A DNA stretch of 64,000 bases from Butyricicoccus_A sp963601915 (GCA_963601915.1 CAVCGL010000001.1:308449-372448), one strand, 5' to 3'; numbered from the stretch's first letter, positions 40,695-49,483 are shown. The notes: a model not told the origin generated them from the letters alone. Numbers and translations: made by a program.

Positions 40695-42520
40695 TGGCAC
40701 CAAGAAGAGGAATGATGCGGCGCGGGTCCGGTGCGCCGACAGAAAAGGCGAAGAATTTTAAGGGAACCTTGTTCGCCCTGTTAAAATACATGGGTATCTA
40801 TAAAATTGCCCTGATATTTGTCATGATTTTTGCGATTGGTTCGACGATCTTTACCGTTGTGGGACCAAAAATTCTCGGCAATGCGACGACAGAGCTGTTC
40901 AATGGTTTGATTGCAAAGATTTCCGGCACGGGAAGCATTGATTTTGATAAAATCGGCAAGATTTTGCTCGGTCTGATTATCATGTATATTGTCAGCGCGC
41001 TGTTTAGTTTGATTCAGGGCTGGCTGATGACTGGCATCTCGCAGAAGATGTGCCGCAAGATGCGCCGCGACATCAGCGAAAAGATCAATCGGATGCCGCT
41101 GGGCTATTTTGAATCGCATCTGGTCGGTGATGTGCTGTCGCGCATTACTAACGATGTCGATACCATGGGACAGTCACTCAATCAGTCGGTGACACAGCTG
41201 ATTACATCTCTGTGTACCGTCATCGGCGTCATTGCCATGATGCTGACCATTTCGCCGCTCATGACGTTGATTTCGCTGATTATCCTGCCGGTTTCTATGC
41301 TGCTGGTTATGCTGGTAGTCAAGACGTCGCAGAAGTATTTTAAGGCACAGCAGAAATATTTGGGCGAAATCGACGGTCAGATTGAGGAGACATTTTCCGG
41401 CCATCAGGTTGTCAAGGCCTTCAACCGAGAGGAAAAAGAGCTGGAGAACTTTAGAAAGACCAATGATATTTTGTACGAATCCGCTTGGAAGAGCCAGTTT
41501 CTGTCCGGTCTGATGATGCCGGTTATGAATTTTGTCAGCAATCTGGGTTATGTTGCGGTTGCCGTTGTCGGCGCGATGCTGGCAGCCAATGGTACGATTG
41601 AAATCGGCGGCATTGTATCGTTCGTGCAGTACGTCAAGCGTTTTACGCAGCCGATTACACAGCTGGCACAGGTATCCAACATGCTACAGTCTATGGCGGC
41701 ATCGGCAGAACGCATCTTTGAGTTCCTCGATGAGGAGGAAGAAGATCAGACTGTCAAGAACGCGGTTTCTCCGGATTGCATCAATGGTCAGGTTTCGTTT
41801 GACCATGTGCAGTTTGGCTATAAGCCGGATCACATGGTTATTCATGATTTCAATTGTGAGGTCAAGCCCGGACAAATGGTTGCAATTGTCGGCCCGACCG
41901 GCGCAGGCAAGACGACAATGGTCAAGCTGCTCATGCGCTTCTATGATGTCAATTCCGGCAGCATTCGCCTGAATGGGCATGATATTCGTGATTTCAATCG
42001 TTCGGATTTGCGCGAAGGCTTTGGCATGGTGTTGCAGGACACTTGGCTGTTTAAGGGAACGATTATGGAAAATATCCGTTACGGCAGACTGGACGCAACC
42101 GATGAAGAAGTCATTGCAGCGGCAAAGGCAGCGCGTGCCGATCGCTTTATTCGCACCCTGCCCGGCGGCTATCAGATGGAGCTGAATGAAGAAGCATCGA
42201 ATGTCTCGCAGGGTCAGAAACAGCTGCTCACGATTGCGCGCGCGATTTTGGCAGACAATCCGATTCTGATTCTTGACGAGGCAACATCCTCCGTCGATAC
42301 GCGCACGGAACAGCTGATTCAGGATGCGATGGCGCATTTGATGCAGGGACGCACGTCGTTTGTCATTGCGCATCGCCTGTCTACCATTCGGGATGCCGAT
42401 TTGATTCTCGTCATGAAGGATGGCGACATCATCGAACAGGGCACCCATCAGCAGCTGCTCGATCAGAATGGATTCTATGCAAATCTGTATCAGTCGCAGT
42501 TTGAGGAAGCAGTAAGCTAA
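40694..42520 (+). CDS. Heterodimeric ABC exporter subunit, catalytic-site subunit
   Basis: 608 residues, six helices plus ATPase. Walker A GPTGAGKTT, Walker B LILDEATSSVD with the catalytic Glu, and an altered signature VSQGQKQLLT. Together with the upstream partner this gives one canonical site (this Walker A/B with the partner MSGGQ) and one degenerate site, the classical asymmetric exporter. The N-terminal extension is short, basic and Gly-rich. It is probably a multidrug or peptide/lipid exporter under MarR control. Confidence 0.95.
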   Translation: MAPRRGMMRRGSGAPTEKAKNFKGTLFALLKYMGIYKIALIFVMIFAIGSTIFTVVGPKILGNATTELFNGLIAKISGTGSIDFDKIGKILLGLIIMYIVSALFSLIQGWLMTGISQKMCRKMRRDISEKINRMPLGYFESHLVGDVLSRITNDVDTMGQSLNQSVTQLITSLCTVIGVIAMMLTISPLMTLISLIILPVSMLLVMLVVKTSQKYFKAQQKYLGEIDGQIEETFSGHQVVKAFNREEKELENFRKTNDILYESAWKSQFLSGLMMPVMNFVSNLGYVAVAVVGAMLAANGTIEIGGIVSFVQYVKRFTQPITQLAQVSNMLQSMAASAERIFEFLDEEEEDQTVKNAVSPDCINGQVSFDHVQFGYKPDHMVIHDFNCEVKPGQMVAIVGPTGAGKTTMVKLLMRFYDVNSGSIRLNGHDIRDFNRSDLREGFGMVLQDTWLFKGTIMENIRYGRLDATDEEVIAAAKAARADRFIRTLPGGYQMELNEEASNVSQGQKQLLTIARAILADNPILILDEATSSVDTRTEQLIQDAMAHLMQGRTSFVIAHRLSTIRDADLILVMKDGDIIEQGTHQQLLDQNGFYANLYQSQFEEAVS

Positions 42521-42535
42521 TATTGTCTCATTTGA

Positions 42536-42565
42536 GAAGCCGGTTGCAGATTTGCAGCCGGCTTC
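42536..42565 (+). terminator. Hairpin after the ABC exporter operon
   Basis: A 13-bp stem (GAAGCCGGTTGCA with TGCAGCCGGCTTC, one G-U pair), loop of four; followed by ATAAATT rather than a T-run, so termination may be partial. Confidence 0.65.
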
Positions 42566-42665
42566 ATAAATTATTTACAAAAACATGCGTATTTGTTGCT
42601 TTTTGCACGGATACAGTATGATACAATAAAAACAAGATAGAAACACGTTTTTGAGGTGAGATTTT

Positions 42666-43052
42666 ATGAAGTACAGACTCATGGCATTTATGGCAGGCAG
42701 AAACGGATTTGATGCCCTGTCCAACACGTTGGTTTGGGCATCTATTATTGCTATGTTTGCGAGTCGATGGATTCCCAATCAGATCGCGCACATGATTGTG
42801 TATTATCTGGCCGTCTTTGTTTTTGTTTACGGATATTTCCGCATTATGTCGCGCAATCTTCCCAAGCGACAGATGGAAAACATGGCGTTTGTCGGATTCT
42901 TTCAGCGCAGAAAGCTGAATTTTCAGCAGAGAAAGACACACAAGTTTTTCGGCTGTCCGCAGTGCAAGGCGACACTCCGTGTGCCGAAGGGAAAGGGCAG
43001 GATTACCATCACCTGTAACTGCTGCGGCAGACAATTTACTAGAAGAAGCTGA
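42666..43052 (+). CDS. Membrane protein with C-terminal zinc ribbon
   Basis: 128 residues: two predicted helices (about 20-38 and 43-60), then a basic linker and a cytoplasmic zinc ribbon (CPQC at about 97-100 and CNCC at about 117-120, with GRQFTRRS at the end). GAGGTGAG precedes ATG 42666. It lies 11 bases before a J-domain gene and 617 before an Hsp70 gene on the same strand, so it is probably a structural or client-recognition partner of that chaperone set; this is inference. Confidence 0.8.
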   Translation: MKYRLMAFMAGRNGFDALSNTLVWASIIAMFASRWIPNQIAHMIVYYLAVFVFVYGYFRIMSRNLPKRQMENMAFVGFFQRRKLNFQQRKTHKFFGCPQCKATLRVPKGKGRITITCNCCGRQFTRRS

Positions 43053-43063
43053 GGAATACATAC

Positions 43064-43648
43064 ATGCAAGATTCATATTCCGTACTCGGTGTGTCCAGAG
43101 ACGCATCGGAGGAGGAAATCAAAGCGGCGTATCGAAAGCTGGCGCGAAAATATCATCCGGATTTGCATCCGGGGGATGAGGCGGCTGCCAAAAAGATGAA
43201 TGAAATCAATCAGGCGTATGAACAGATTCGGCATCCGCAGCAACAACAAACCCATGCTGGGTATCAGCAGTACACCCAGCAGACTGGGTATGCTGGATAC
43301 ACGGGCAGTCAGGGAACAAATTTTCAAGAAAACTTTGATCCGTTCGCCTGGATGTTTGGTCAAGATTGGCAGCAAAATCAAAATGTCTATCAGCAGTATC
43401 AACGGTATCAAAGGCCGCAATATCAGCAGCGCAGGCGGCACAGCGGGCTGCTGTATCTCTTGATTTTCTTTTTTGTTTTAAATCTCATCGGAAGATTTTT
43501 GTTCGGCTCGGTTTACCGGCAGCCGACATACAGATATTATCAGACCTACCCATATTCTCAGACCCAGCCGAATACACCGGATACCAATCCATATGCACAG
43601 GATGGAGACGGTACGGCACAGCAGAACCGGACATATCAATGGCAGTAA
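43064..43648 (+). CDS. J-domain protein with C-terminal membrane anchor
   Basis: 194 residues. The N-terminal J domain (about 1-60) has YSVLGVSRDASEEEIKAAYRKLARKYHPDLHP with the HPD motif that stimulates Hsp70 ATPase. A low-complexity Gln/Tyr-rich linker (about 58-125) follows, then a hydrophobic helix (about 128-147), and a Tyr/Pro/Gln-rich tail. It has no zinc finger or DnaJ C-terminal domain, so it is not canonical DnaJ. It probably recruits the adjacent Hsp70 to the membrane. Confidence 0.9.
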   Translation: MQDSYSVLGVSRDASEEEIKAAYRKLARKYHPDLHPGDEAAAKKMNEINQAYEQIRHPQQQQTHAGYQQYTQQTGYAGYTGSQGTNFQENFDPFAWMFGQDWQQNQNVYQQYQRYQRPQYQQRRRHSGLLYLLIFFFVLNLIGRFLFGSVYRQPTYRYYQTYPYSQTQPNTPDTNPYAQDGDGTAQQNRTYQWQ

Positions 43649-43669
43649 GTAACAGAGGAGAGAAATACC

Positions 43670-45364
43670 ATGTCGAAGATTATCGGAATTGATTTGGGCA
43701 CCACAAATTCTTGTGTTGCCGTGTACGAAGGAGGAGAGCGTGTTATCATCCCGAATGCACAGGGCGGAAGAACAACGCCTTCTGTCGTTGCCTTTACCAA
43801 AGAGGGCGAACGGCTTGTCGGTGAGACGGCGAAGCGGCAGGCAGCAGTCAATCCGGAGCGCACCATCTCTTCGATTAAACGCGACATGGGCACAGATCGC
43901 CGCATCTCTATTGATGGCAAGCAGTATTCTCCGCAGGAGATTTCGGCCATGATTCTGCGGCAGCTCAAAAGCGATGCAGAGGTTTATTTGGGTGAGCCGG
44001 TGACGGAAGCGGTCATCACGGTTCCGGCATATTTTACCGATGCACAGCGACAGGCGACCAAGGATGCTGGAACAATCGCAGGACTGCATGTACAGCGCAT
44101 CATCAATGAGCCGACATCCGCAGCCCTCGCCTATGGCATTGACAAGGAGCAGGCACAGAAAATTCTCGTTTACGATTTAGGCGGCGGAACGTTCGATGTA
44201 TCTGTCTTGGATATCAATGACGGCGTGATTGAAGTGCTGGCAACAGCGGGAAATAATCGGCTTGGCGGAGATGATTTTGATAAATGCGTCTGCGATTATA
44301 TCTTGCAGGAATTCAAAAAAGCCGAAGGAATGGATTTGAGCCGCGATGCGGCCGCCATGCAGCGCGTGCGGGAAGCGGCGGAGCAAGCGAAAAAAGAGCT
44401 GTCTTCCGCTCTGACGACGGAAATTACCCTGCCGTATATCGCGGTCAAGCGCAGCGAACCCAAGCATTTGCAGATGACATTGACGCGGGCAAAATTCAAT
44501 GAATTGACGAGTCATTTGGTACAGGCGACGTTGGATCCTGTCTATCAGGCCGTGGCGGACTCCGGACTCAACCTGCCGGACATCAGCAAGGTATTGATGG
44601 TCGGCGGCTCCAGCCGCATTCCGGCAGTCAATGAAGCCGTACAGAAATTGACGGGACGACAGCCGTTCGAGGGCATCAATCCGGATGAGTGTGTTGCGCT
44701 GGGCGCTTGCCTGCAGGGCGGCGTGCTGTCCGGTGAGGTCAAAGGGCTGCTCTTGCTCGATGTCACACCGTTGTCTCTGGGCATTGAGACGGTTGGCGGT
44801 GTGTTTACCAAGCTGATTGACAAGAACACCACGATTCCGATTAAAAAGAGCCAGATATTCACCACTGCCGGAGCATTTCAGAAGCGGGTAAAGGTCAATG
44901 TTTTACAGGGTGAACGCCCAATGGCAAAGCAAAATAAGAGCTTGGGCTCCTTTATGCTCGGCGGCATCAAGCGTTCGGCAACCGGTATGCCGCAAATCGA
45001 AGTGACATTTGAAATCGACACAAACGGCATTGTTAATGTATCCGCCCGTGATTTGACAACGGGAAAAATGCAGGAAATCACGGTAACCGGCTCGAACAAT
45101 ATGAGCCAAGACGAGATTCAGCAAGCCATTCATGATGCAGAACAGTATGCCGCAGAGGACAATAAGGTTCGTGCAGGCATGGAATACAAAGCAAAACTGG
45201 AGCAGTTGACCTATCAGGCGGCAGAAAAGCGCAAAAACATGGATCGCGCGCAGAAAAAACAGCTGGATGCAGCGGTAAAAGAAGCGAAACATGCCCTGCG
45301 GAAAAAAGAGCCGGAGCAAATGGCTGCCGCCGCTGCCGCTCTGGAACAGTTGGTCAGTGCATAA
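43670..45364 (+). CDS. Hsp70 family chaperone (DnaK paralogue)
   Basis: 564 residues, shorter than housekeeping DnaK (about 610-640). The nucleotide-binding domain is complete: GIDLGTTNSCVAV, NEPTSAALAYG, VYDLGGGTFDVSVLD, VGGSSRIPAV. The substrate-binding domain follows (LLDVTPLSLGIETVGG), then a shortened helical lid ending LEQLVSA without an acidic tail. No grpE or hrcA is nearby and no CIRCE lies upstream, so this is probably a specialised paralogue working with the membrane J protein just before it, not the general heat-shock DnaK. Confidence 0.93.
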   Translation: MSKIIGIDLGTTNSCVAVYEGGERVIIPNAQGGRTTPSVVAFTKEGERLVGETAKRQAAVNPERTISSIKRDMGTDRRISIDGKQYSPQEISAMILRQLKSDAEVYLGEPVTEAVITVPAYFTDAQRQATKDAGTIAGLHVQRIINEPTSAALAYGIDKEQAQKILVYDLGGGTFDVSVLDINDGVIEVLATAGNNRLGGDDFDKCVCDYILQEFKKAEGMDLSRDAAAMQRVREAAEQAKKELSSALTTEITLPYIAVKRSEPKHLQMTLTRAKFNELTSHLVQATLDPVYQAVADSGLNLPDISKVLMVGGSSRIPAVNEAVQKLTGRQPFEGINPDECVALGACLQGGVLSGEVKGLLLLDVTPLSLGIETVGGVFTKLIDKNTTIPIKKSQIFTTAGAFQKRVKVNVLQGERPMAKQNKSLGSFMLGGIKRSATGMPQIEVTFEIDTNGIVNVSARDLTTGKMQEITVTGSNNMSQDEIQQAIHDAEQYAAEDNKVRAGMEYKAKLEQLTYQAAEKRKNMDRAQKKQLDAAVKEAKHALRKKEPEQMAAAAAALEQLVSA

Positions 45365-45456
45365 ATCGAGCTGTCCGGTAAAATATGCCTAAGATTGTAG
45401 TTAGAACTTGCTTTTTTGTGCATTTTGTATTACATTATAAAAGAAGCAAAAAAACG

Positions 45457-45481
45457 AACAGCGGGGAAAGCGCTGTTTTTT
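45457..45481 (+). terminator. Terminator hairpin just upstream of the trpS ribosome site
   Basis: Stem AACAGCG/CGCTGTT (45457-45463 with 45471-45477), loop of seven, then T-run to 45481, ending two bases before AGGAGG of trpS. It either ends the Hsp70 operon or acts as an attenuator if trpS transcription begins near TATAAA (45435-45440). Confidence 0.75.
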
Positions 45482-45494
45482 AGGAGGAAATATC

Positions 45495-46583
45495 GTGGGC
45501 AAAGTTATTTTAACCGGTGACCGTCCGACCGGCAAACTGCATCTGGGACATTATGTTGGCTCCCTGAAGCGCCGCGTAGAGCTGCAAAATTCCGGTGAAT
45601 ATGATAAGATCTTTATTATGGTCGCAGATACACAGGCATTGACTGACAATGCAGACAATCCGGAAAAAATTCGTCAGAATATTCTAGAGGTTGCACTGGA
45701 TTATCTGTCCTGTGGTCTGGATCCGGCAAAGTCAACGCTGTTCATTCAGTCGCAGGTGCCGGAGCTGACCGAGCTGACCATGTATTACATGAATCTGGTG
45801 ACCGTATCCCGCTTGCAGCGCAATCCTACGGTAAAATCGGAAATTCAGATGCGCAATTTTGAAGCAAGCATTCCGGTTGGATTCTTTACCTATCCGATCA
45901 GTCAGGCATCCGACATCACGGCATTCCGTGCAACAACGGTTCCAGTTGGCGAGGATCAGATGCCAATGCTAGAACAGACCCGTGAAATTGTGCACAAGTT
46001 CAACAGCGTATATGGCGAGACATTAGTAATGCCGAATATTTTGCTGCCGGACAATCAGGCGTGTCTGCGTCTGCCGGGCACTGACGGCAAGGCAAAGATG
46101 TCGAAGTCCTTGGGCAACTGTATTTATCTGTCCGACGATCCGGAAGATGTTCGCAAGAAAATTATGAGCATGTACACCGATCCGGAGCATATTCGCGTAC
46201 AGGATCCGGGCAAGATTGAAGGCAACACGGTATTTACTTATCTGGATGCCTTCTGCCGTCCAGAGCACTTTGCGGAATTCTGGCCGGATTATGCAAACTT
46301 GGATGAAGTCAAGGAGCATTATCAGCGCGGCGGCCTGGGCGATGTGAAGGTAAAGAAATTCCTGAACAACGTATTGCAGGCAGAGCTGGAGCCGATCCGT
46401 GCTCGCCGCAAGGAATATGAGAAGGACATTCCGGCAGTATATGAGATCCTCAAGAAGGGCAGCGAGATTGCACGCGCAGAAGCTGCAGAAACCCTGCATG
46501 ATGTTCGCGCAGCAATGAAAATCAACTACTTTGAAGATGCAGAGCTGATTGCTTCACAGGCGTCTAAGTACGGCAAGGAATAA
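45495..46583 (+). CDS. trpS: Tryptophanyl-tRNA synthetase
   Basis: Class I synthetase charging tRNA-Trp. 362 residues. Seen: PTGKLHLGHYVGS (HIGH-like motif), the Trp-binding VGEDQMPMLEQTREI, and the signature KAKMSKSLGN (KMSKS). The start is GTG 45495, six bases after AGGAGG. There is no room for a T-box leader between the Hsp70 gene and this start (131 bases), unlike many Firmicute trpS genes. Confidence 0.96.
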   Translation: MGKVILTGDRPTGKLHLGHYVGSLKRRVELQNSGEYDKIFIMVADTQALTDNADNPEKIRQNILEVALDYLSCGLDPAKSTLFIQSQVPELTELTMYYMNLVTVSRLQRNPTVKSEIQMRNFEASIPVGFFTYPISQASDITAFRATTVPVGEDQMPMLEQTREIVHKFNSVYGETLVMPNILLPDNQACLRLPGTDGKAKMSKSLGNCIYLSDDPEDVRKKIMSMYTDPEHIRVQDPGKIEGNTVFTYLDAFCRPEHFAEFWPDYANLDEVKEHYQRGGLGDVKVKKFLNNVLQAELEPIRARRKEYEKDIPAVYEILKKGSEIARAEAAETLHDVRAAMKINYFEDAELIASQASKYGKE

Positions 46584-46597
46584 ATCATAGCAAAATC

Positions 46598-46625
46598 AAA
46601 GGCATCCCGTATGGGATGCCTTTTT
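46598..46625. terminator. Terminator between trpS and hydF
   Basis: Perfect stem AAAGGCATCCC/GGGATGCCTTT with a four-base loop and T5; usable in both directions. Confidence 0.93.
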
Positions 46626-46631
46626 GCTTGC

Positions 46632-47825
46632 TTATGAAAGGGTGAGTCCCAGCGGCTGGACAGCGCGGGGGAGAATGCCATTGACATAGGAAATCAAAAT
46701 GCCGTAGTTGGTCATCGGGATTCCTTCGTCTTGGGCGTGTGCGATGCGGTATTTCATCTCGCGTTCATTGAGCATACAGCCGCCGCAGTGCACAATCAGC
46801 TGATACGGGGATAAATCGTCCGGAAAAGAACCGCCGCTTGTAAAAGTAAAATGCAGGGATTTTCCGGTATATGCTTCGATCCATTTTGGCAGCTTGACCG
46901 TGCCAATATCATCGCATTGCCGGTGATGGGTACATCCCTCTGCAATTAAAACGGTATCTCCGTCTTTTAGTCGGTCCAGTGCAGTGACACCGTGCACGGC
47001 ACTGTCTAAGCGTCCCTTGTAGCGCGCAAACAAAATAGAAAAAGAAGTGAGTGGTACGTCCTTCGGCGTATCCGCAGAGACACGCTTGAATGCTTGACTG
47101 TCCGTGACGACCATGCGCGGCGGCTGTCCGAGCTTTTCCAGCGTTGCTTTTAGCTCGGTATCCCGACAGACAATGGCATTGGCACCGGCTTCCAAAATGT
47201 CACGAATGGTCAGCTGCTGCGGCAAAATCAGACGCCCTTTTGGCGCGGCGGAGTCAATCGGAACAACGAGTACGACGAAATCATTGGGCTGTAAGAGATC
47301 AGCAATGATGCGCCGCCCGTTGTTTCCGGTCGGAACAAGATGGGCAATCGCTTCCTTGAGAGCATAAATTCCTGCGCCGGTTGCCGCGCTGACATAGCGC
47401 TGTGCCTGCGTATCTGCCGGGACTGTGTCCAGCAAATCACATTTGTTCATCGCAAGAATATGTGGAATGTGTTTGGCTTCCAAACGGGCGAGCAAATCTT
47501 GATGCGCATCTGTGATGCCTTCTGACGCATCGATGACAACGACCGCCAAATCACATTTGTTCATGACTTGCATGGCTTTCCGAATGCGCTGTGTGCCCAG
47601 CTCGCCGACATCATCCAGACCCGGCGTGTCGATCATGACGACAGGGCCGAGCGGCAGCAGCTCCATGGCTTTGGAGACAGGATCTGTTGTCGTTCCGGCA
47701 ACATCAGAGACGATGGCGAGATCTTGTCCGGTCATGGCATTGATGAGACTGGACTTTCCGGCGTTGCGTTTGCCGAAAATACCGATATGTACGCGCTCGG
47801 CGTTGGGAGCTGTGTTCATGCTCAT
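46632..47825 (-). CDS. hydF: [FeFe]-hydrogenase maturation GTPase HydF
   Basis: Scaffold GTPase on which the hydrogenase H-cluster subcluster is assembled. 397 residues: Era/TrmE-like GTPase domain with GKRNAGKSS (P-loop), DVAGTTTDP, DTPGLDD and NKCD; then a dimerisation domain. The C-terminal cluster-binding domain has CTHHRQC and HCGGCMLNEREMKYR, the HydF CxHx...HCxxC ligand set. GAGGTG precedes ATG 47825. hydE, hydG and a hydrogenase are not in the window. Presence implies H2 metabolism. Confidence 0.95.
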   Translation of the reverse strand: MSMNTAPNAERVHIGIFGKRNAGKSSLINAMTGQDLAIVSDVAGTTTDPVSKAMELLPLGPVVMIDTPGLDDVGELGTQRIRKAMQVMNKCDLAVVVIDASEGITDAHQDLLARLEAKHIPHILAMNKCDLLDTVPADTQAQRYVSAATGAGIYALKEAIAHLVPTGNNGRRIIADLLQPNDFVVLVVPIDSAAPKGRLILPQQLTIRDILEAGANAIVCRDTELKATLEKLGQPPRMVVTDSQAFKRVSADTPKDVPLTSFSILFARYKGRLDSAVHGVTALDRLKDGDTVLIAEGCTHHRQCDDIGTVKLPKWIEAYTGKSLHFTFTSGGSFPDDLSPYQLIVHCGGCMLNEREMKYRIAHAQDEGIPMTNYGILISYVNGILPRAVQPLGLTLS

Positions 47826-47886
47826 AGAATCACCTCAAATTCAGAATAATTCCTAGATTTATTGTTTTTATTATACTGCACAAATA

Positions 47887-48021
47887 TCATTTCGTAAAGT
47901 ACACAGAAGACGTATATCTTTGTTCATTGAGTGAGCCGCGATACAGCTTATCGGCAGTCTGCTTTCTGCGAGAGCGATGCCACGGATGAACAATCAGATC
48001 GCCTTGCCAAAATGTTTTCAT
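47887..48021 (-). CDS. Unrecognised 44-residue basic small protein
   Basis: ATG 48021 is preceded by GGAGGTG at a 5-base spacing, and the frame runs 44 codons: MKTFWQGDLIVHPWHRSRRK, then a Thr/Ser/Tyr-rich end YTSSVYFTK. It is basic with two Trp and two His and no membrane helix. No family is recognised. The strong ribosome site and the lack of any competing gene in the gap between hydF and the next plus-strand gene support it. No clear promoter seen. Confidence 0.6.
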   Translation of the reverse strand: MKTFWQGDLIVHPWHRSRRKQTADKLYRGSLNEQRYTSSVYFTK

Positions 48022-48107
48022 AAAAACACCTCCCCGAACAGGATATGCCAGATTCGCACAGAATATTCTCCTTGAGATCGGGAAAGCTATCAAATAGGTG
48101 ATGTGGT

Positions 48108-48536
48108 TTGAATCAGATAGAAAAAACAATGATTTTGATGGCATATGGCTTTTGGGGGTATCCGTTTTTAGAAATTTTGTTTCGCGGCTGGTCACACTGG
48201 TCGATGGCGCTGGCGGGCGGCATCTGCTTTGGATTGATGGGATTGATTTCGGATAAACTATATCGGTATAAATTGCCGATTCGGGCGGTGGCAAGTGCGG
48301 TAGCCGTTTTGTTCATCGAGTTTATTTTCGGCTGTATTTTTAATTTGGGAATGCAGCTGCATGTTTGGGATTATTCCAGCGAGCTGGGCAATTTGGCGGG
48401 GCAAATCTGCATCAAATATAGTCTCGTTTGGTTTGCCCTGAGCATTCCGCTGGTTTGGCTGGCAGACCGTTTGCCGATAGATTCTGCGAAGAAATGCAAA
48501 AAGTCTGCTTGCAAGCAGCGCGAAATCGGCATATAA
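48108..48536 (+). CDS. Putative ABC transporter permease-like membrane protein (CmpB family, PF06541)
   Basis: 142 residues, four predicted helices. The segment VLFIEFIFGCIFNLGMQLHVWDYSSELGNLAGQICIKYSLVWF matches the E..xG...N...WDYS..pxNl.GqiCl.ys..W core of this family. Start taken as TTG 48108 after TAGGTGATG; ATG 48129 (MILMAYG) is an alternative. The ABC name is historical and the function is not established. It lies 36 bases before the CoaX-like gene. Confidence 0.75.
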   Translation: MNQIEKTMILMAYGFWGYPFLEILFRGWSHWSMALAGGICFGLMGLISDKLYRYKLPIRAVASAVAVLFIEFIFGCIFNLGMQLHVWDYSSELGNLAGQICIKYSLVWFALSIPLVWLADRLPIDSAKKCKKSACKQREIGI

Positions 48537-48572
48537 TAGCAGACATATACACGAGAAAGGGGACAGGCACTT

Positions 48573-49355
48573 ATGCTGCTTGCAATCAATATACAAAATT
48601 CAGCGATTACACTGGGATGCTTTGACAGACAGGGAAAATTGTGTGTCGTTTCTCATATTGCCTCAGAGACCCGACAGACAGCGGATCAATATGCCTGCCA
48701 AATAGACAGCGTATTGCGGCTGCACGGCTGTGAGCCGTCCCATATATATGGCACGATTATTTGCTCTGTCGTGCCTGCGCTGAGCGGTGTATTGCGTGAA
48801 GCGGCAGAGATTTTGTGCCATTGCGAAGTTGTCAATGTGTCCTCCGGCGTGAAGACGGGACTGAGCATTCGCATGGATAATCCGCGGGTGGTCGGCAGCG
48901 ATTTAGTATGCGTGGCTGTGGAAGCGGCGGCGAAGAAACGATTGCCGGCGCTGGTCATTGATATGAATACAGCGGTGACATTTACGGCATTAGACGAGAC
49001 CGGCGCATTGGTCGGCTCGATTATCGCACCGGGCATGCGCATTGGACTGGAATCCTTACATACCAAGGCAGCGCAGCTGCCGTCGATTGGCTTGACTCGT
49101 CCGAATACGGGGCTGTTAGGAAAAAATACCATGGATGCTATGGCATCCGGTGTACTCAATGGCACAGCATGTATGATTGACGGCATGGTTGAGCGGTGCA
49201 GGAAACAGCTCGGAGACAATTTGACGGTTTATTTGACGGGAACCGATGCAGAGCTCGCCGCGCCGTATGTCACGCAGTCTGTGCATCGGGCAGATAATAT
49301 GGTGCTGTATGGCTTGCACCGCATCTGGATGAAGAACAAACGGCGGGAAATTTGA
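48573..49355 (+). CDS. coaX: Type III pantothenate kinase-like protein (CoaX family), altered phosphate loop
   Basis: 260 residues of the CoaX fold. In CoaX the first step of CoA synthesis, pantothenate phosphorylation, needs motif 1 DxGNT, GxDR and DxGTAxT. Here motif 1 reads AINIQNSAI (Asp6 to Asn, Gly8 to Gln), GxDR reads GSDL (Asp kept, Arg lost), and the third motif reads DMNTAVTF (Gly to Asn). Downstream IAPGMRIGLESL and LGKNTMDAMASGVLNG are normal. The protein is probably a degenerate paralogue or a highly divergent kinase. AAAGG (48559-48563) lies upstream of ATG 48573. Confidence 0.8.
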   Translation: MLLAINIQNSAITLGCFDRQGKLCVVSHIASETRQTADQYACQIDSVLRLHGCEPSHIYGTIICSVVPALSGVLREAAEILCHCEVVNVSSGVKTGLSIRMDNPRVVGSDLVCVAVEAAAKKRLPALVIDMNTAVTFTALDETGALVGSIIAPGMRIGLESLHTKAAQLPSIGLTRPNTGLLGKNTMDAMASGVLNGTACMIDGMVERCRKQLGDNLTVYLTGTDAELAAPYVTQSVHRADNMVLYGLHRIWMKNKRREI

Positions 49356-49413
49356 AACGATATTTGAAACGATAGGAGACAGAGAAATCTGTCTTCTTTT
49401 TTTCTTCTATGAC

Positions 49414-49442
49414 TTGACAAGTGTATCTCTAGTGTATATACT
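49414..49442 (+). promoter_or_regulatory. Promoter of the GntR-ABC unit
   Basis: Consensus TTGACA (49414-49419), 17-base spacer, TATACT (49437-49442). Confidence 0.85.
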
Positions 49443-49470
49443 GTATATAAAGAATATGAACAGTATATAC
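49434..49470 (+). promoter_or_regulatory. Perfect inverted repeat, probable GntR/YtrA operator
   Basis: GTATATACTGT (49434-49444) and ACAGTATATAC (49460-49470) are exact reverse complements separated by 15 bases. The left arm contains the -10 box and the right arm touches the ribosome site. The position is ideal for autorepression by the GntR protein encoded next. Confidence 0.8.
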
Positions 49471-49483
49471 GGAGGTGATAGCC

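Noticed and set aside
42566..42665. CIRCE element upstream of the Hsp70 set
   Set aside because: Searched by eye on both strands; only the lon copy at 13853-13879 exists.
43240..43440. Repetitive CAG/TAT-rich DNA in the J-protein gene as a repeat element
   Set aside because: It is simply the coding sequence of a Gln/Tyr-rich linker and shows no regular period.
45364..45495. T-box leader for trpS
   Set aside because: The gap is too short, and no AGGGTGGNACCGCG-like T-box sequence is present.
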